From Mycolicibacterium chubuense NBB4 (GTDB lineage Bacteria; Actinomycetota; Actinomycetes; Mycobacteriales; Mycobacteriaceae), in assembly GCF_000266905.1 (NCBI RefSeq), contig NC_018027.1, positions 1,178,001 through 1,242,000 of the forward strand: a DNA stretch of 64,000 nt, given 5' to 3'. This document shows positions 34,107 through 43,646 of this stretch, piece by piece. Position 1 is the first letter of the stretch. Every line of letters begins with the position of its first letter. The position numbers were made by a program, and so were the translations under genes. The notes beneath the pieces are model-generated. The model searched no databases. It saw only the letters and a list, made by a program, of their open reading frames with translations, and was not told the DNA's origin.

Positions 34107-36677
34107 GTGCTGACCGACCTGCTCCGGCTGGGCGAGGGCCGGATGGTCAAGCGGCTCCGGGAGATTGCCGGCCATATCGACAGCTGGGGCGATGCTGTGG
34201 GGGAACTGAGCGATGCCGGGCTGCGAGCGAAGACGGACGAATTCAGGCGACGGATCGCCGACGGCGCACACCTCGACGACCTGGTGCCGGAAGCTTTCGC
34301 GGTGGCGCGCGAGGCGGCCTGGCGGGTGCTCGACCTACGGCCCTACGACGTACAGGTGATGGGCGGCGTCGCACTGCATTTCGGCCATATCGCCGAGATG
34401 ATGACGGGGGAGGGCAAGACGCTGGCCTGCGTGCTGCCCGCGTACCTCAACGGCGTCGGCGGCAAGGGCGTGCACGTCATCACGGTCAACGACTACCTGG
34501 CCAGGCGCGACGCCGAACAGATGGGCCGGGTCCACCGGTTTCTCGGACTGACCGTCGGCGTCATCGTGTCCGGCATGACCCCGGATCAGCGCCGGGTCGC
34601 CTACCACGCCGACATCACCTACGGCACGAACAACGAGTTCGGATTCGACTACCTGCGCGACAACATGGCGCATTCCCGGGCCGAGCTGGTGCAGCGTGGT
34701 CACAACTTCGCGATCGTCGACGAGGTCGACTCCATCCTGATCGACGAGGCCCGCACGCCGCTGATCATCTCCGGTCCCGCCGATGACGCCTCGGCCTGGT
34801 ACGCCGAGTTCGCCCGGCTGGCCGCGGTGATGGAGCGGGATGTCCACTACGAGGTCGACGAGCGCAAACGGGTGATCGGCATCGAGCAGGCAGGGGTGGC
34901 GTTCGTCGAGGACCAGTTGGGTCTCGACAACCTCTACGAGATCGCCAACTCGGCGTTGGTCGGCTACCTCACCAACGCGATCCGGGCCAAGGAGCTGTTC
35001 GGTTGCGACAAGGACTACATCGTCAACGACGACGGCGAAGTGCTGATCGTCGACGAGTTCACCGGGCGGGTGCTGGTCGGACGCCGCTACAACGAGGGCC
35101 TACACCAGGCCATCGAGGCCAAGGAAGGCGTCGAGGTCAAACCCGAGAACCAGACCTTGGCCACCATCACGTTGCAGAACTACTTCCGCCTCTACGACAA
35201 CCTGGCCGGCATGACCGGGACGGCGCAGACGGAAGCCTCGGAGTTCCAAGAGATCTACGGGTTGGGGGTGATCACCATCCCGCCGAACCGACCGATGAAG
35301 CGCTGCGACCGTCCCGACGTCATCTACAAGACCGAGCGGGCCAAGTTCGACGCCGTGGTCGAGGACGTGAGCAAGCGCTACGCCGCGGGGCAGCCGGTGC
35401 TCATCGGCACCACCAGCGTGGAGAAATCGGAATACCTGTCGCGCTGCTTCACCGAGCTCGGGATCCCGCACACCGTGCTCAACGCCAAACACCTCGAGCA
35501 GGAGGCGGCGATCGTGGCCGAGGGCGGCCGGCGCGGCGCGGTCACGGTCGCCACGGACATGGCGGGCCGCGGCACCGATATCGTGCTGGGCGGCAATGTC
35601 GACTTCCTCACCGACAAGTGTTTGCGCGCAAAGGGTTTGGACCCGGTCGCGACGTCGGAGGACTACGAGCGCGGCTGGCGCGAGGAGCGGCCCCGGATCA
35701 AGGCCGCCGCGGCGGCCGAAGCCCAGGAGGTCGTCGCCCTCGGCGGGCTGTGCGTGCTGGGCACCGAGCGGCACGAGTCACGACGCATCGACAATCAGTT
35801 GCGCGGCCGCTCCGGCCGGCAGGGGGACCCGGGGGAGACGCGGTTCTACCTGTCCCTCGGCGACGAGTTGATGCTGCGGTTCAACGGTGAAGGCGTGGAG
35901 AAGCTGCTGACCAAGCTGCATGTGCCCGACGACATGCCGATCGAGGCCGCGATCGTGGCCCGCGAGATCAAGGGTGCGCAGGCGCAGGTCGAGTTGCAGA
36001 ACTTCGAGCAGCGCCGGAACGTGTTGAAATACGACGAGGTGATGGATCAGCAGCGCCAGGTGATCTATGCGACCCGTCGCCGGATCCTCGCGGGGGAGGA
36101 CCTCAGAGATCAAGTGCTGCAACTCATCCGAGATGTCGTCTGCGCATACGTCGAGGGCGCCACCGGCGAGCGCAGTGCCAGGAAGTGGGATCTCGACGCG
36201 CTGTGGCGGGCTCTCGGCGCGCTCTATCCGGTCGGCATCGACCGGAACTTCGCGGTGCAACCCACGCGAAAAGTTCTGCAGCGAGCCTTGATCGCCGATG
36301 CCGAACGTGCGTTCGCGGTGCGGGAGGCGCACGTCGACGGGGCCGGCGGTCCGGGCGCGATGCGGCGGATGGAACGCGACATCATCCTCGGCGCCATCGA
36401 CCGGCGATGGCGCGAGCACCTCTACGAGATGGACTACCTGAAGGAAGGTATCGGTCTGCGCGCGATGGCCCAGTGCGACCCGGTGGTCGAATTCCACAGC
36501 GAGGGTTACGACATGTTCGTCGCGATGATCGAAGCGCTGAAAGAGGAGTGCGTCGGCGCGATCTTCCGCATGCCCGTCGAGTCGGCGCCCACGCCGCCGG
36601 CGAAATCCCGCGACACGCCGCGTCGTTGCGCGCGTCCGGTCCTGGTGGGTCAGGAGTCGGCGCGCGAGCGCCGATAG
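34107..36677 (+). CDS. Accessory SecA1-type preprotein translocase ATPase
   Basis: 856 residues. All SecA domains are present: Walker A GEGKT at 101-105, [15 protein letters not shown] near 205, the preprotein cross-linking region (about 215-350), [14 protein letters not shown] (motif V), [19 protein letters not shown] split over the helicase core, and the helical wing/scaffold ending [20 protein letters not shown]. It pushes preproteins through SecYEG using ATP. It aligns end to end with M. tuberculosis SecA1 as I recall it, but at clearly lower identity than a housekeeping orthologue should show: Met replaces the usual Lys before the Walker A Thr (EMMTGEGKT), and the acidic/basic tail is shortened to about 35 residues. 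It is not SecA2-like in length. The GTG at 34107 aligns with the family N-terminus. Divergent from the giant secreted-protein gene. Confidence 0.88.
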   Translation: MLTDLLRLGEGRMVKRLREIAGHIDSWGDAVGELSDAGLRAKTDEFRRRIADGAHLDDLVPEAFAVAREAAWRVLDLRPYDVQVMGGVALHFGHIAEMMTGEGKTLACVLPAYLNGVGGKGVHVITVNDYLARRDAEQMGRVHRFLGLTVGVIVSGMTPDQRRVAYHADITYGTNNEFGFDYLRDNMAHSRAELVQRGHNFAIVDEVDSILIDEARTPLIISGPADDASAWYAEFARLAAVMERDVHYEVDERKRVIGIEQAGVAFVEDQLGLDNLYEIANSALVGYLTNAIRAKELFGCDKDYIVNDDGEVLIVDEFTGRVLVGRRYNEGLHQAIEAKEGVEVKPENQTLATITLQNYFRLYDNLAGMTGTAQTEASEFQEIYGLGVITIPPNRPMKRCDRPDVIYKTERAKFDAVVEDVSKRYAAGQPVLIGTTSVEKSEYLSRCFTELGIPHTVLNAKHLEQEAAIVAEGGRRGAVTVATDMAGRGTDIVLGGNVDFLTDKCLRAKGLDPVATSEDYERGWREERPRIKAAAAAEAQEVVALGGLCVLGTERHESRRIDNQLRGRSGRQGDPGETRFYLSLGDELMLRFNGEGVEKLLTKLHVPDDMPIEAAIVAREIKGAQAQVELQNFEQRRNVLKYDEVMDQQRQVIYATRRRILAGEDLRDQVLQLIRDVVCAYVEGATGERSARKWDLDALWRALGALYPVGIDRNFAVQPTRKVLQRALIADAERAFAVREAHVDGAGGPGAMRRMERDIILGAIDRRWREHLYEMDYLKEGIGLRAMAQCDPVVEFHSEGYDMFVAMIEALKEECVGAIFRMPVESAPTPPAKSRDTPRRCARPVLVGQESARERR

Positions 36678-37165
36678 TGACGACGCGCTTTCATGCGGTT
36701 GCCGCAGATCGCCATCGAACACCAGCGGGCGGTGTTCGGCTTGCTGCGGTCGAGCAGGAACAGCCGGCACTCGGTGTTGGCGCACGGCCGCAGCCGCCCC
36801 GGGCTGGTGATGCGCAGGCCGTCCCAGGCGACGATCGCGCGGGCCGCCCCGGTGGCGTCTCCGCCGTGCAGGCGCCACTGCAGGCCGGTGTCGGTGCCGG
36901 TCGGCGCCAGGTGCACGCGGTCGAGGAAGGGCTGCAGAGCCGACGGTGACTCGTCGCCGCGGACGACGGCCTGCAGCACTCCCCGCGCCCGCACCAGCGC
37001 CGCGAGTTCGCCGGTGGTGGCGGCGATCTCGTGGTCTGCCAGCCAGGGCGCGGCCGTGGCGAGGTCGGCCAGCAGGTCGGTCGGAGCGCCGTCGATCACC
37101 GGTGTGGTGTTGAGCAGGTCGAGCAGAAACGCCTCGTCACCGGCGGTGGTGGCGTACACGTCCAT
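36650..37165 (-). CDS. ABATE/CGNR zinc-finger regulator
   Basis: 171 residues. The C-terminal [12 protein letters not shown]...[17 protein letters not shown] segment is a CGNR zinc finger (CxxxxC then CxxxxCGNR), a DNA-binding treble-clef-like element. The N-terminal part matches the ABATE sensor-like domain. It is presumably a stress-responsive transcription factor, ligand unknown. The ATG has a GGAGG Shine-Dalgarno six bases upstream. Its 3' end overlaps secA by 28 bases (convergent). It is divergent from an alpha/beta hydrolase gene across an 85-base region holding two direct repeats, so it probably controls that gene and itself. Confidence 0.88.
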   Translation of the reverse strand: MDVYATTAGDEAFLLDLLNTTPVIDGAPTDLLADLATAAPWLADHEIAATTGELAALVRARGVLQAVVRGDESPSALQPFLDRVHLAPTGTDTGLQWRLHGGDATGAARAIVAWDGLRITSPGRLRPCANTECRLFLLDRSKPNTARWCSMAICGNRMKARRHYRRSRADS

Positions 37166-37166
37166 T

Positions 37167-37231
37167 ACTAACCTCCAAAAGTTACTTGACAGGTTACATC
37201 ATCGGTGGTTCGCTTCGACTAACTTCCAAAA
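37167..37231. promoter_or_regulatory. Direct repeats in CGNR/hydrolase divergent promoter
   Basis: ACTAACCTCCAAAA (37167-37180) and ACTAACTTCCAAAA (37218-37231) differ at one base and lie 51 bases apart, about five helical turns. A TTGACA at 37186-37191 could be a -35 for the hydrolase. The first copy also contains the Shine-Dalgarno of the CGNR gene on the minus strand. Operator function is inferred. Confidence 0.5.
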
Positions 37232-37250
37232 CAACGATTAGGAGTTAGTC

Positions 37251-38114
37251 ATGAACGTGGTCCATCATCGCTACGCGACGGTGTCCGGGCATCGGATCTT
37301 CTACCGCGAGGCCGGTGAGCCCTCAGCGCCGGTGATCGTGCTGCTGCACGGCTTTCCCACCAGTTCCTTCATGTTCCGCGACCTGATCCCCGAACTGGCC
37401 GACGGCTATCGGGTGATCGCGCCGGACTACCTCGGCTTCGGCTACTCCGATGCGCCGACCGCCGACGAATTCGACTACACCTTCGACGCGCTGGCCGGCC
37501 TGGTCGCTGAACTGCTGACTCAGCTCGGTGTCACCCGGTACGCGATCTACGTGCAGGACTACGGCGCCCCGGTCGGATGGCGGCTGGCGCTGCGCGACCC
37601 GCAGGCGATCACGGCGATCGTCACGCAGAACGGCAACGGATACGACGCGGGCTTCGTCGCGCAGAACTGGACGCCGGTGTGGGACTACCAGCGCGAGCAG
37701 ACCCCGCAGACCGAGGCCGCGTTGCGGCAGATGCTCACGTTCGACACCACCAAGATGCAGTACGTCGCCGGCGTGCCCGACGAGACCGTCGTCAGCCCCG
37801 ACACCTGGCACCACGACTTCGCGCTGCTCTCACGACCGGGCAACGACGCGATCCAGCTCAAGCTCTTCCTCGATTACGCGACCAACCCGAAGCTGTACCC
37901 CGCGCTGCACGACTACCTGCGGGCGAGTTCTGTTCCCCTGCTTGCCGTGTGGGGCGACAAGGACCCGTTCTTCGGCCCGGATGGGGCGCGGGCCTTCGCC
38001 GAGGACGCCGTCGACCCGGAGATCCACCTCCTCGACGGCGGTCACTTCCTGCTCGAGAGCGCCCTCGCCGAGGTCACGACGCTGATGCGGGACTTCCTGG
38101 CCCGCCGGCTGTAG
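37251..38114 (+). CDS. Alpha/beta hydrolase, haloalkane dehalogenase/epoxide hydrolase-like
   Basis: 287 residues. The oxyanion-hole motif HGFPTS (33-38), an Asp nucleophile at 103 in VQDYGAPVG, an acid in WGDKDPFF (about 234-241) and a catalytic His near 264 in GGHFLLE form a complete triad. An Asp rather than Ser nucleophile places it with haloalkane dehalogenases and epoxide hydrolases, so it probably opens C-halogen or epoxide bonds; the exact substrate is not readable. ATG with Shine-Dalgarno AGGAG seven bases upstream. It is divergent from, and likely regulated by, the CGNR protein. A convergent terminator hairpin follows. Confidence 0.88.
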   Translation: MNVVHHRYATVSGHRIFYREAGEPSAPVIVLLHGFPTSSFMFRDLIPELADGYRVIAPDYLGFGYSDAPTADEFDYTFDALAGLVAELLTQLGVTRYAIYVQDYGAPVGWRLALRDPQAITAIVTQNGNGYDAGFVAQNWTPVWDYQREQTPQTEAALRQMLTFDTTKMQYVAGVPDETVVSPDTWHHDFALLSRPGNDAIQLKLFLDYATNPKLYPALHDYLRASSVPLLAVWGDKDPFFGPDGARAFAEDAVDPEIHLLDGGHFLLESALAEVTTLMRDFLARRL

Positions 38115-38166
38115 CGAATCCGGCGCGCAAAAACAACCCTCACGGGTCGTCAGCGCGCCCGATTCG
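38115..38166. terminator. Bidirectional hairpin between hydrolase and sdhB
   Basis: CGAATCCGGCGCGC (38115-38128) pairs with GCGCGCCCGATTCG (38153-38166) with one mismatch around a 24-base loop. It lies between two convergent genes and starts right after the hydrolase stop, so it can end transcription from both sides. Confidence 0.65.
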
Positions 38167-38170
38167 CAGC

Positions 38171-38947
38171 TCAGCGGGCGAACATCAACGCGCGCTTGAC
38201 CTCTTGGATCGCCTTGGTGACCTGGATGCCGCGCGGGCACGCCTCGGTGCAGTTGAACGTCGTACGGCAGCGCCAGACGCCGTCGACGTCGTTGAGGATG
38301 TCGAGCCGCTCGGCGGCGCCCTCGTCACGGCTGTCGAAGATGAACCGGTGGGCGTTGACGATCGCCGCGGGCCCGAAATAGGAGCCCTCGCTCCAGTACA
38401 CCGGGCAGCTGGTGGTGCAGCACGCGCACAGGATGCACTTGGTGGTGTCGTCGTAGCGCGCCCGGTCGGTCTGGCTCTGGATGCGCTCGCGGGTCGGCTC
38501 GTTGCCGGTGGTGATCAGATACGGCTTGATCGCCCGGTAGGCGTCGAAGAACGGCTCCATGTCCACGACGAGGTCCTTCTCGACGGGCAGGCCGCGGATG
38601 GGCTCGATCGTGATGGTCAGCTGCTTCTTGGGGTTCTTCGGCAGCATGTCGCGCATCAGCACCTTGCACGCCAACCGGTTGACGCCGTTGATCCGCATGG
38701 CATCCGAGCCGCACACGCCGTGCGCGCACGACCGGCGGAACGTCAGCGTCCCGTCGAGGTACCACTTCACGTAGTGCAGCAGGTTCAGCAGCCGGTCACT
38801 GGGCAGGCACGGCACCCGGAAACTCTGCCAGCCCGCGGCGTCGGGATCCTCCGGGTTGAACCGGGCGATCTTCAAGGTCACCATCACCGCGCCCTCGGGC
38901 ACGGGGGGAGTGGTGGCCTCGTTCTTCTCGATTGCGGGCGCACTCAT
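38171..38947 (-). CDS. sdhB: Succinate dehydrogenase iron-sulfur subunit
   Basis: 258 residues. An N-terminal [2Fe-2S] ferredoxin-type domain carries CAHGVCGSDAM with a preceding and a later Cys. The C-terminal domain has CILCACCTTSCPVY and CRTTFNCTEACPRGI for the [4Fe-4S] and [3Fe-4S] clusters. It passes electrons from the flavoprotein to menaquinone in complex II. The ATG at 38947 (MSAPAIEK) is preferred over an in-frame upstream start because it matches the expected N-terminus. Last gene of the sdhC-D-A-B operon, 34 bases after sdhA. Confidence 0.96.
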   Translation of the reverse strand: MSAPAIEKNEATTPPVPEGAVMVTLKIARFNPEDPDAAGWQSFRVPCLPSDRLLNLLHYVKWYLDGTLTFRRSCAHGVCGSDAMRINGVNRLACKVLMRDMLPKNPKKQLTITIEPIRGLPVEKDLVVDMEPFFDAYRAIKPYLITTGNEPTRERIQSQTDRARYDDTTKCILCACCTTSCPVYWSEGSYFGPAAIVNAHRFIFDSRDEGAAERLDILNDVDGVWRCRTTFNCTEACPRGIQVTKAIQEVKRALMFAR

Positions 38948-38981
38948 CGCCGCCCTCTTCTCTTCGCGCAAGCGCTCATCG

Positions 38982-40736
38982 TCAGTACTTCCGTTCCATC
39001 GGCTCATAGCGCGTCTGCACGACGGGCTTGTAGTCCAGTCGGATGTCGGAGAGCAGATCCGAGCCCTCCTTGTAGGCCATGGTGTGGCGCATGTAGTTGG
39101 TGTCGTCGCGGTTGGGGTAGTCCTCGCGGGCGTGCCCGCCGCGGGACTCCTTGCGGTTCAACGCCCCCACCACGGTGACCTCCGCCAGCTCGAGCAGGAA
39201 GCCCAGCTCGATGGCCTCGAGCAGGTCGCTGTTGTACCGCTTCCCCTTGTCCTGCACCGAGATCCGGGCGTACCGCTCTTTGAGGGCGTGGATGTCGGTC
39301 AGTGCCTGCTTCAGCGTCTCCTCGGTGCGGAACACCGCGGCGTTGTTGTCCATCGACTGCTGCAGCGCACCGCGGATGTCGGCGACGCGCTCGTTGCCGT
39401 GCTCGGAGAGGACGTTGCCGACCCAGCCGACCACCATCTCCGCCGGGTCGTCCGGCAGGTCGACGAAGTCGTGGCCCAGCGCGTAGTTCGCCGCGGCGAT
39501 GCCGGCGCGGCGGCCGAACACGTTGATGTCGAGCAGCGAGTTGGTGCCCAGCCGGTTGGCGCCGTGCACCGACACGCACGCGCACTCGCCCGCGGCGTAC
39601 AGCCCGGGCACGATGGTCGTGTTGTCCGCCAGCACCTGGCCGTTGATGGTGGTCGGGATGCCGCCCATCACGTAGTGACACGTCGGGTACACCGGCACGA
39701 GTTCCTTGACCGGGTCGACGCCGAGGTAGGTGCGGGCGAACTCGGTGATGTCGGGCAGCTTGGCCTCGAGCACGTCCTCGCCGAGGTGGCGCACGTCGAT
39801 GTAGACGTAGTCCTTGTTCGGCCCTGCGCCGCGGCCCTCGAGCACCTCGAGCACCATGGACCGGGCGACGATGTCGCGCGGTGCGAGGTCCACGATCGTC
39901 GGGGCATAGCGCTCCATGAACCGCTCGCCCTCACCGTTGAGCAGCCGGCCGCCCTCGCCGCGCACGGCCTCGGAGATCAGGATGCCCAGACCGGCCAGGC
40001 CGGTCGGGTGGAACTGGTGGAACTCCATGTCCTCCAAGGGAAGTCCCTTGCGGAAGATGATGCCCAGCCCGTCACCGGTGAGCGTGTGGGCGTTGGAGGT
40101 GGTCTTGTACATCCGTCCCGAACCGCCGGTGGCGAACACGATCGCCTTGGCGTGGAACACATGAATGTCTCCGGTCGCCAGCTCGTACGCGATCACACCG
40201 GTGGCCACCGGCCCCGACGGCGTCTCGGTCATCGCGATGTCGAGGGCGTAGTACTCGTTGAAGAACTCGACGTCGTGCTTGACGCAGTTCTGGTACAGCG
40301 TCTGCAGGATCATGTGGCCGGTGCGGTCGGCGGCGTAACACGCGCGGCGCACCGGGGCCTTGCCGTGGTCGCGGGTGTGCCCGCCGAACCGGCGCTGGTC
40401 GATGCGGCCCTCGGGGGTGCGGTTGAACGGCATCCCCATCTTCTCGAGGTCGAGCACCGCGTCGATGGCCTCCTTGGCCATGATCTCGACGGCGTCCTGG
40501 TCGGCGAGGTAGTCACCGCCCTTGACCGTGTCGAAGGTGTGCCACTCCCAGTTGTCCTCTTCGACGTTGGCCAGCGCGGCACACATGCCGCCCTGGGCCG
40601 CGCCGGTGTGCGACCGGGTGGGGTACAGCTTGGTCAGCACCGCGGTGCGCGCCCGCGGGCCGGCTTCCACGGCCGCGCGCATCCCGGCCCCACCCGCGCC
40701 GACGATGACGACGTCGTAGCGATGTTCGGTAATCAT
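38982..40736 (-). CDS. sdhA: Succinate dehydrogenase flavoprotein subunit
   Basis: 584 residues. VVIVGAGGAGMRAAVEAG is the FAD-binding fold. TRSHTGAAQGGM contains the His that carries covalent FAD. The HQFHPTG segment and RYAPTIVDLAPRDIVARSM are the substrate-site blocks of succinate dehydrogenase/fumarate reductase. It oxidises succinate to fumarate on the cytoplasmic face. It lies 13 bases after sdhD. It corresponds to the Sdh2 complex gene set (Rv3318 region) rather than the larger Sdh1-type. Confidence 0.97.
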   Translation of the reverse strand: MITEHRYDVVIVGAGGAGMRAAVEAGPRARTAVLTKLYPTRSHTGAAQGGMCAALANVEEDNWEWHTFDTVKGGDYLADQDAVEIMAKEAIDAVLDLEKMGMPFNRTPEGRIDQRRFGGHTRDHGKAPVRRACYAADRTGHMILQTLYQNCVKHDVEFFNEYYALDIAMTETPSGPVATGVIAYELATGDIHVFHAKAIVFATGGSGRMYKTTSNAHTLTGDGLGIIFRKGLPLEDMEFHQFHPTGLAGLGILISEAVRGEGGRLLNGEGERFMERYAPTIVDLAPRDIVARSMVLEVLEGRGAGPNKDYVYIDVRHLGEDVLEAKLPDITEFARTYLGVDPVKELVPVYPTCHYVMGGIPTTINGQVLADNTTIVPGLYAAGECACVSVHGANRLGTNSLLDINVFGRRAGIAAANYALGHDFVDLPDDPAEMVVGWVGNVLSEHGNERVADIRGALQQSMDNNAAVFRTEETLKQALTDIHALKERYARISVQDKGKRYNSDLLEAIELGFLLELAEVTVVGALNRKESRGGHAREDYPNRDDTNYMRHTMAYKEGSDLLSDIRLDYKPVVQTRYEPMERKY

Positions 40737-40749
40737 CGTGGCCTCCCGG

Positions 40750-41238
40750 TCAAGAGATGTTCGCGTTGAACGTCAGCAACACGTAGGTGCCCAGCACCAG
40801 CGTGAACACCATCGACAGCGCCAGCAGCGTGTTCAGCCAGAACTTCGTGGAGCCCTTGCGGCTGTAGTCGGCGATGATCGTGCGCAGGCCGTTGCCGCCG
40901 TGCAGCTGAGCCAGCCACAGCAACACCAGGTCCCAGGTCTGCCAGAACGGCGATGACCACCGCTGCGCGACGTAGTTGAAGTCGATGCGGTACACCCCGT
41001 TGTCCCACATCAGCATGATGAACAGGTGTCCGAGCGCGAGGAACACCAGGACGATGCCGGAGAAGCGCATGAACAGCCACGCGTACTTCTCGAAGTTCGG
41101 CATGCCGCCGGCGCGGCGGGGCGCGCGCGGATTGTCGAGGCTGGCGGGCCGGTCGTGGCTGCGCTGCATGACGGGCGCGGGCCCGCCGCGGTCGCCGATG
41201 TGGTCGTAGGGGTTCTCGCCCCGCATTGTCGATGTCAC
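40750..41238 (-). CDS. sdhD: Succinate dehydrogenase membrane anchor subunit
   Basis: About 162 residues with three predicted membrane helices (about 65-85, 100-122 and 135-157 from this start). QRSHDRPASLDNPR followed by MPNFEKYAWLFMRFSG is strongly conserved with the mycobacterial SdhD I recall. It anchors the complex and helps bind haem and quinone. The GTG at 41238 overlaps the sdhC stop (GTGA). An ATG at 41226 in the same frame is the alternative start. Confidence 0.93.
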   Translation of the reverse strand: MTSTMRGENPYDHIGDRGGPAPVMQRSHDRPASLDNPRAPRRAGGMPNFEKYAWLFMRFSGIVLVFLALGHLFIMLMWDNGVYRIDFNYVAQRWSSPFWQTWDLVLLWLAQLHGGNGLRTIIADYSRKGSTKFWLNTLLALSMVFTLVLGTYVLLTFNANIS

Positions 41239-41663
41239 AGGAACCGCTCCGCCATGTGCATTCCGATCACGCCGAGGCTCGCAATGAACACCGCGATGAA
41301 GACGCCCGCGATGATCCACAACATCAGCCGCTGATAGCGCGGACCCTCCGACCAGAAGTCGATCAGGATGACGCGGATGCCGTTGAGGGCGTGGTAGAGC
41401 ACCGCCGCGACGAGGCCGATCTCCATCAGCCCGATGATCGGAGTCTTGTACGTCTCGATGATCTGGTTGTAGGCCTGCGGGCTGACCCGCACCAGCGCGG
41501 TGTCGAGCACGTGGACGAACAGGAAGAAGAAGATGGTGGCACCCGAGATGCGGTGCAGGACCCACGACCACATGGCAGGATCACCGCGGTACAGCGTGCG
41601 TCGGCGCGTGGGTTGTGACCGCGGGGCCGGTATGTCGGTGTCGGGCGATGTCGCCGTACTCAT
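41235..41663 (-). CDS. sdhC: Succinate dehydrogenase cytochrome b subunit
   Basis: 142 residues with three membrane helices (about 35-57, 75-97 and 110-135). WSWVLHRISGATIFFFLFVHVLD contains the His and Arg-Ser motif typical of SdhC haem and quinone sites (written here as two adjoining blocks, WSWVLHRISG and ATIFFFLFVHVLD). It is the first gene of the operon. The ATG at 41663 has a strong GGAGG Shine-Dalgarno. The 216-base divergent region towards cdd carries the sdh promoter, but no element there could be assigned with confidence. Confidence 0.94.
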   Translation of the reverse strand: MSTATSPDTDIPAPRSQPTRRRTLYRGDPAMWSWVLHRISGATIFFFLFVHVLDTALVRVSPQAYNQIIETYKTPIIGLMEIGLVAAVLYHALNGIRVILIDFWSEGPRYQRLMLWIIAGVFIAVFIASLGVIGMHMAERFL

Positions 41664-41879
41664 GTGAACCTCCAACGCCATCGGTGGACGTCTGGAGCTC
41701 TGCGCGTGAACAGGAGCCCCAAACCTCGGGGCGACTCTAATCCCCTTTGTACTGTTGAACTAACCAGCCTGTGTCCCTATGCCCCGGATTCGTAATCTTG
41801 ATTAGGGTCACCTACCTGGGACTACCGGTCACGGGAGGGGTGTTCGGAATGCATTCAGAGTCTCCGCGAAAGGCCTGAC

Positions 41880-42302
41880 GTGACCACCGAAATCGACTGG
41901 GAGTCGTTGCGCCGCAAGGCAATCGATGCATCAGAACACGCATATGCCCCGTACTCGCGGTTCCGGGTCGGCGCGGCGGCGCTGGTGGACGATCGCCGGA
42001 CGGTGGCCGGCTGCAATGTGGAAAATGTCTCATATGGCCTAGGTCTCTGTGCGGAGTGCGCAGTGGTCTGCGCCTTGTATTCGAGCGGCGGCGGGCGCCT
42101 GGTGGCACTGTCGTGTGTGGGCCCCGACGGCGAGGTGCTGATGCCGTGTGGCCGCTGCCGGCAACTGCTTCTCGAGCACGGCGGACCCGAGATGCTCATC
42201 GATCACCCGCGCGGTCCGCGGCCGCTGCGCGAGCTGCTCCCCGATGCGTTCGGCCCCGAGGATCTGGCCCGCAGCCGCCACCCCGTCGAGGAAACACCGT
42301 GA
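41880..42302 (+). CDS. cdd: Cytidine deaminase
   Basis: 140 residues, the size of the homotetrameric form. CAECAVV (catalytic Glu with zinc Cys) and PCGRCRQ (two zinc Cys) form the active site. It deaminates cytidine and deoxycytidine to uridine and deoxyuridine. GTG start with an upstream purine-rich stretch. Its TGA overlaps the deoA GTG, starting a cdd-deoA-add salvage operon. Confidence 0.95.
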   Translation: MTTEIDWESLRRKAIDASEHAYAPYSRFRVGAAALVDDRRTVAGCNVENVSYGLGLCAECAVVCALYSSGGGRLVALSCVGPDGEVLMPCGRCRQLLLEHGGPEMLIDHPRGPRPLRELLPDAFGPEDLARSRHPVEETP

Positions 42303-43636
42303 CGCAGGCCACATTCGGCGCACCTGAGCCCATGTCGCATCTCGATGCTCCGTCCGTCATCCGGACCAAGCGCGACGGCGGCGTGCTGTCCGACGACGTG
42401 ATCGACTGGGTGATCGACGGCTACACCCATGACCGGATCGGCGACGGTCAGATGGCCGCGCTGCTGATGGCGATCTTCCTGCGCGGGATGACCCGTGCCG
42501 AGATCGCCCGCTGGACGGCGGCCATGGTGGCCTCGGGCGAGCGGTTCGATTTCAGCGACCTGCGCCGGGCCGGGCGTCCGCTTGCGTTGGTGGACAAGCA
42601 CTCCACGGGCGGGGTGGGCGACAAGATCACCATCCCGCTGGTGCCGGTGGTGATGGCGTGCGGAGGCGCCGTCCCGCAGGCCGCGGGGCGCGGGCTCGGC
42701 CATACCGGCGGCACCCTCGACAAACTCGAGTCCATCCCCGGCTTCACCGCCGAACTGACCAAACAGCAGATCCGTCAACAACTTTGCGATATCGGCGCGG
42801 CGATCTTCGCCGCCGGCGAGCTCGCCCCGGCCGACCGCAAGATCTACGCACTGCGCGACGTCACCGGCACCACCGAGTCGCTGCCGCTGATCGCGAGTTC
42901 GGTGATGAGCAAGAAGATCGCCGAGGGCACCCGCGCGCTGGTGCTCGACACCAAGGTCGGCTCGGGCGCCTTCCTGGCCACCGAGGCCGAGGCCAGGGAG
43001 CTGGCCCGCACGATGGTCGACCTGGGCGCCGAACACGGCCTGCCGACCCGCGCGGTGCTCACCGACATGGAGGTGCCGCTGGGCCGCACGGTCGGCAACG
43101 CCGTCGAGGTCGTCGAGTCGCTCGAGGTGCTCGAAGGCGGCGGCCCCGCCGACGTGGTGGAGCTGACGCTGGCGCTGGCGGGGGAGATGCTCGACCTCGC
43201 GGGCCTCGACGGGGTGGACCCGGCGGAGACGCTGGGTGACGGCACCGCCATGGACGCGTTCCGCGCGCTGGTCGGCGCGCAGGGCGGCGACGTCGCGGCG
43301 CTGTCGGCCGAGGCGCTGCCGCTCGGATCGCACACCGAGACCGTCAGGGCGTCGGGAAGTGGCACGATGGGCGACATCGACGCGATGGCCGTGGGATTGG
43401 CGGTGTGGCGACTCGGGGCGGGCCGCTCCGAGCCGGGACAGCGCGTGCAGTCGGGCGCGGGCCTGCGCATCCACCGCCGTCCCGGCGAGCCCGTCGCGCC
43501 CGGTGAGCCGTTGTTCACCCTCTACACCGACACCCCGGAGCGGCTCGGCGCGGCACTGTCCGAGCTCGACGGGGCGTACCGCATCGCGACCGAGCCGCCG
43601 GCCCAGCGGCCGCTGATCATCGACCGGATCACGTGA
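42299..43636 (+). CDS. deoA: Thymidine phosphorylase
   Basis: 445 residues. [18 protein letters not shown] is the phosphate-binding signature of pyrimidine nucleoside phosphorylases, followed by [19 protein letters not shown] and [11 protein letters not shown]. It cleaves thymidine and deoxyuridine with phosphate to base and deoxyribose-1-phosphate. The GTG at 42299 overlaps the cdd stop, and an in-frame ATG lies 11 codons in (MSHLDAP). Ten bases separate it from add. Confidence 0.96.
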   Translation: MTQATFGAPEPMSHLDAPSVIRTKRDGGVLSDDVIDWVIDGYTHDRIGDGQMAALLMAIFLRGMTRAEIARWTAAMVASGERFDFSDLRRAGRPLALVDKHSTGGVGDKITIPLVPVVMACGGAVPQAAGRGLGHTGGTLDKLESIPGFTAELTKQQIRQQLCDIGAAIFAAGELAPADRKIYALRDVTGTTESLPLIASSVMSKKIAEGTRALVLDTKVGSGAFLATEAEARELARTMVDLGAEHGLPTRAVLTDMEVPLGRTVGNAVEVVESLEVLEGGGPADVVELTLALAGEMLDLAGLDGVDPAETLGDGTAMDAFRALVGAQGGDVAALSAEALPLGSHTETVRASGSGTMGDIDAMAVGLAVWRLGAGRSEPGQRVQSGAGLRIHRRPGEPVAPGEPLFTLYTDTPERLGAALSELDGAYRIATEPPAQRPLIIDRIT

Positions 43637-43646
43637 GGAGCATCCC

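Noticed and set aside
34107..36677. Assignment of the SecA paralogue as SecA2
   Set aside because: Mycobacterial SecA2 is shorter and lacks parts of the helical domains. This protein aligns along the whole SecA1 core, so it is a SecA1-type copy.
41664..41879. Assignable promoter elements for sdhC and cdd
   Set aside because: Several TANNNT-like hexamers occur, but none has convincing spacing or a -35 partner, so no site was called.
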